Shown here piece after piece: positions 61,502 through 64,000 of a stretch of DNA of 64,000 nucleotides (its first letter is position 1; each line of letters begins with the position of its first letter). The DNA is taken from NCBI RefSeq assembly GCF_039525035.1, contig NZ_BAAAHE010000014.1, forward strand, positions 137,885 through 201,884, given 5' to 3'. A program made the position numbers and the translations under genes. Under the pieces are notes generated by a model. The model saw only the letters and a program-made list of their open reading frames with translations. It was not told the origin of the DNA and did not search any database. Source of the stretch: Sporichthya brevicatena. GTDB taxonomy: Bacteria > Actinomycetota > Actinomycetes > Sporichthyales > Sporichthyaceae.

Positions 61502-61554
61502 TTCGCCGGCTGATTCGCCGGCTGATTCGAGCCCTGGCGACATTCGCCCGGTCC

Positions 61555-61595
61555 TTGCACAACGTCTCTAGACAGAGCGTCCAAGATGTTGCACA
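61555..61595. promoter_or_regulatory. 41-bp conserved regulatory site (copy 2) with nested inverted repeat
   Basis: Reverse complement aligns base for base in length with 52578-52618: TGTGCAA at both ends, CATCTTGGAC, and TCTAGA. A perfect nine-base inverted repeat TAGACAGAG/CTCTGTCTA (61569-61577 and 61596-61604) is nested over its right part. Sixty bases upstream of the 61655 gene. Confidence 0.65.
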
Positions 61596-61654
61596 CTCTG
61601 TCTAATGCGTGATTGAGCGCACGCCCCCCGCCCCGATCGACTCAAGGACGCCGC

Positions 61655-62725
61655 ATGGGTTGGACCGACCGGATCGACGTTGCCGACGAGCACTGGCACA
61701 AGCGAAGTGACGACCCGTACTGGAGCGAGAACACGCTCTTCGGGTTCACAGTGCCGGAGCGGAATCTGTGCGGGTTCATCTATTGGTACTGGCGTCCGAA
61801 CATGAACCTGGTCGTGGCCGGCCCGGCGGTGTGGGACCACACCGGTGAGGACGTCTACAACTGCCTGTACTACGGGTGGGACCAGCACCTGGCGATCCCG
61901 CCGGGCTCGGACATGTACGACTTCACGCTGTCGAACTCGTTGTCGTGCCAGATGGTGACGCCGCAGCAGGAGTACCACATCACCTACGACAGGAACGGCT
62001 TCACGTTCGACCTGACGTGGACCGCGATGGCCGAGCCGCATTACATGAAGCTGACCAAGAGCGGCGAGGAGGACCCGGGCATCAAGAACTGGGTCGCCAA
62101 GGAGGGTGACTTCTCGGTCGGGCACTACGAGCACGCCGGCTGGTTCCGGGGCTGGATCGAGCTCGAGGGTGAGCGGATCGAGATCGACTGCGGCGCCCTG
62201 CGCGACCGCGGTTGGGGTCCGCGGCACGCGGACGTGAAGGACCCGCTGCGCGCGGGCTGGCCGTACGTCTTCGCCTCGCCGGAGAGCGGCTGGCACCTGT
62301 ACGACCCGCAGACGACGCTGGCGTTCGAGGACGACCCGATCGAGGGCACGACCGAGACCGTGACGACCGGGTTCTACATCCGCGACGGGGTCAAGGCCCA
62401 GATCGTGGGGGGCACCCGCCGCGCGGAGCGGGGCCGCGACGGTCGGGTGCTGCGTCAGGTGATCGACGCCGTCGACGAGCTCGGCCGTGAGCTGCACGCC
62501 GAGGGCCAGACGATGAACTGGCTCAAGTGGCCGATCAACAGCGACATCATCAACTGGTGGTCCCTGGTCCGCTGGGAGTACGACGGCCAGGTCGTGTACG
62601 GCGAGGACCAGGACTTCATGAACTTCCGCCACTACCGGCGGTACTGGCGGCGGCTGCTGGCGAAGGACCCCGGGTTGCTGCACTGCTTCCCGGACTCGCC
62701 CGACTACCCGCCGTACGGAAAGTAG
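61655..62725 (+). CDS. DUF7064/DUF7065-like lipocalin-type protein
   Basis: 356 residues. The motif DCGALRDRGWGPRHAD and aromatic-rich strands (FIYWYWRPNMNLVVAG, NCLYYGWDQHL) match the AttH/CrtC-related proteins of unknown function often found in steroid- and terpenoid-degrading actinomycetes. ATG 61655 follows AAGGA. It starts an operon with a phosphotransferase and a probable P450. It may bind or hydrate a polycyclic substrate; activity is unproved. Confidence 0.78.
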   Translation: MGWTDRIDVADEHWHKRSDDPYWSENTLFGFTVPERNLCGFIYWYWRPNMNLVVAGPAVWDHTGEDVYNCLYYGWDQHLAIPPGSDMYDFTLSNSLSCQMVTPQQEYHITYDRNGFTFDLTWTAMAEPHYMKLTKSGEEDPGIKNWVAKEGDFSVGHYEHAGWFRGWIELEGERIEIDCGALRDRGWGPRHADVKDPLRAGWPYVFASPESGWHLYDPQTTLAFEDDPIEGTTETVTTGFYIRDGVKAQIVGGTRRAERGRDGRVLRQVIDAVDELGRELHAEGQTMNWLKWPINSDIINWWSLVRWEYDGQVVYGEDQDFMNFRHYRRYWRRLLAKDPGLLHCFPDSPDYPPYGK

Positions 62726-62734
62726 GCCGCCGTC

Positions 62735-63826
62735 ATGACGATCGTGAACTCCGTCGAGGAGATGACCGCCGACTGGTTCACCGCCGCCCTGGCCGACGTG
62801 CTCGGCGACGCGAGGGTGACCGCGGTGTCCACCGAGCAGCTCGGTGGTGGCGCCTTCGCGCGAATGATCCGCGCGTCCCTGAGCTACGACGGCGAGACCA
62901 CCGCTCCCGCCTCCGTGATCGTGAAGATCCCCTCCACCGACCCGGGCAGTTTCGGGATGGCGAAGGCGATGGGGATGTACGACCTGGAGGTCAGCTTCTA
63001 CCGGGACGTCGCGCCGCTGGTGCCCGGGATGAGCATCCCCACCTGCTACCTGGGCGAGTCTGACCCCACCTCAGGTCTGTTCACCCTGGTGATGGCCGAC
63101 CTCACCGGTGTGGCCGCCCCGATCCCGAACGTCGGCGCCGGGTCGACGGTCGAGGAGATGCTGGAGGCCTGCCGGGCCGCGATCACCGAGCTGGTGGCCT
63201 TCCAGGCGCCGCTGTGGAACTCCCCGCAGGTGGAGAAACTGGCCTGGCTGGCCGACCCCGCCCGCGCGATCGGGATGTTCGAGGCGATGGGCCAGGGCCT
63301 GGAGCCCTTCGTCGCCCGGTTCGGGGACAGCCTGGACGCCGAGCACATCGAGTTCTTCCGCGCCAACCTGCCCCGCGCGGGGGAGTGGGTGCGCAGCTGG
63401 GGCCGCCCGACCGTCGTGCAGCACGGCGACTTCCGCAGCGACAACCTCATGCGCGGCACCGCCCCCGGCGCGCCGGCGATCACGGTCATCGACTTCCAGA
63501 CCGTCCGCCTCGGTCCGCCCGGGATCGACCTGGCCTACCTGATCGGTTCGTCCCTGCCGACCGAGGACCGCCGTGTGCAGGAAAAGGCCCTCGTCGCCGA
63601 CTACCACGCCCAGCTCGTCGGTGCCGGTGTCGAGGACTTCGACGCCGACGCCTGCTGGAACGCCTACCGCGAGGGTGCGCTCTACGGCGCGTTCCTGTTC
63701 GTCGGCCTGGCCGCCCAGGTCGTCTCCACCCCGGAGATCGACGCCTACATCGCCGCCCAGGCCAAGCGATACGCCGACATGGCGATCGACCTCGACTCCG
63801 CCGCGCTCCTGAAGGGTTCGTCATGA
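62735..63826 (+). CDS. APH/EcKinase-like phosphotransferase
   Basis: 363 residues. The catalytic loop is VVQHGDFRSDNLM and the metal site is VIDFQTVRLGPPGIDLAYLIG, as in aminoglycoside phosphotransferase and ecdysteroid-kinase-like proteins. The conserved lysine is in SVIVKIPS. It likely phosphorylates a hydroxyl on a small molecule with ATP. Located between a DUF7064-like protein and a P450, substrate probably a steroid or terpenoid alcohol, which is inferred. Overlaps the next start by ATGA. Confidence 0.88.
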   Translation: MTIVNSVEEMTADWFTAALADVLGDARVTAVSTEQLGGGAFARMIRASLSYDGETTAPASVIVKIPSTDPGSFGMAKAMGMYDLEVSFYRDVAPLVPGMSIPTCYLGESDPTSGLFTLVMADLTGVAAPIPNVGAGSTVEEMLEACRAAITELVAFQAPLWNSPQVEKLAWLADPARAIGMFEAMGQGLEPFVARFGDSLDAEHIEFFRANLPRAGEWVRSWGRPTVVQHGDFRSDNLMRGTAPGAPAITVIDFQTVRLGPPGIDLAYLIGSSLPTEDRRVQEKALVADYHAQLVGAGVEDFDADACWNAYREGALYGAFLFVGLAAQVVSTPEIDAYIAAQAKRYADMAIDLDSAALLKGSS

Positions 63827-64000
63827 CCGACACCACCACCGAAGCTCCGACCGGCTGCCCGGCGGGCGCCGGCGCGCGGCAGCCGAGCATGCTCGAGGTG
63901 CTCGCCGGCACCTGGGACACCTGCGCGCTGTTCGGGCAGCTCCGTGAGGCCGCACCGATCATGTACGTGGCCGAGATGGACGCGTGGATCCTGACCCGCT
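63823..64000 (+). CDS. Probable cytochrome P450, 5-prime part only
   Basis: The first 59 residues are present and the gene runs off the window. The segment LAGTWDTCALFGQLREAAPIMYVAEMDAWILTR matches the P450 start (substrate access strand and VAxMDAWILTR). ATG overlaps the preceding stop. Identification needs the haem loop, which lies outside the window. Confidence 0.5.
   Translation, partial: MTDTTTEAPTGCPAGAGARQPSMLEVLAGTWDTCALFGQLREAAPIMYVAEMDAWILTR

Noticed and set aside
61498-61530. GCTGATTCGCCG triplet repeat as a regulatory element
   Set aside because: Only about two and a half units at the end of a gene; no symmetry or second occurrence.

Overview
The window is about 64 kb of very GC-rich DNA with frequent GTG starts, ATGA/GTGA gene overlaps, F420-type LLM oxidoreductases, IdeR/DtxR-type iron boxes and many acyl-CoA enzymes. 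This points to an actinomycete with a mycobacterial-style catabolic repertoire for steroids or other polycyclic or isoprenoid lipids. I cannot fix the genus; a Sporichthya, Frankia or Pseudonocardia relative is only an impression. There are no rRNA, tRNA, CRISPR, phage or transposase genes.

Layout. 0-5.5 kb: acyl-CoA dehydrogenase, thiolase and DUF35 protein (minus), divergent from an acyl-CoA ligase and an unknown lipocalin-like protein. 5.5-11.4 kb: methyltransferase, then LIV-type transport locus I (binding lipoprotein, secreted protein, and a single chain fusing LivH, LivM and LivG), with an iron-box-like site at the divergent promoter. 11.4-15 kb: regulators and stress genes (PucR, DksA-like, universal stress protein, MarR, cupin). 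15-40.8 kb: a large catabolic island holding a second binding lipoprotein, a cyclase-family hydrolase, AMP-forming ligases (one reading through into a MaoC-type dehydratase), enoyl-CoA hydratases, a TetR regulator, transport locus II, SCP2-like proteins, aldehyde dehydrogenase, paired acyl-CoA dehydrogenases, P450, SDR, carotenoid-oxygenase-family protein and an LLM oxidoreductase. 40.8-52.4 kb: mixed housekeeping and accessory genes, including a thioesterase, a frameshifted GPP34 gene, an FhuF-like protein behind an iron box, a double acyl-CoA dehydrogenase, ExoD, and a molybdopterin oxidoreductase without Fe-S cysteines. 52.8-64 kb: transport locus III, two TetR genes, a DUF7064-like protein, an APH/EcKinase-like phosphotransferase and the start of a probable P450.

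How the genes fit together. The island looks like uptake plus CoA-activation plus beta-oxidation of a bulky hydrophobic acid or alcohol. Binding lipoproteins and LIV-type permeases import it, P450, SDR and ALDH oxidise it, ligases make the CoA ester, acyl-CoA dehydrogenases, hydratases and thiolase shorten it, and SCP2-like proteins may carry the lipid. Four divergent intergenic regions in the island carry five copies of a near-palindrome of the form ATAGTRNNTACT, suggesting one regulon, with the local TetR as the obvious candidate regulator. A separate 41-bp conserved site containing a KstR2-like CAAG-N2-CTTG core precedes locus III and the 61.6 kb operon.

Most interesting. Transport loci II and III both place two small membrane proteins before a fused LivH-LivM permease. 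One is a two-helix protein. The other ends in an HRADCPL...CxxC probable metal site. Each of the three transport loci also has a secreted protein of a shared style, membrane-anchored in II and III. I know of no description of this accessory module. The window also contains a dispersed palindrome, GGAGATGWCATCTCC, found both between genes and inside coding sequences, and three nearly identical long hairpins at convergent gene ends.
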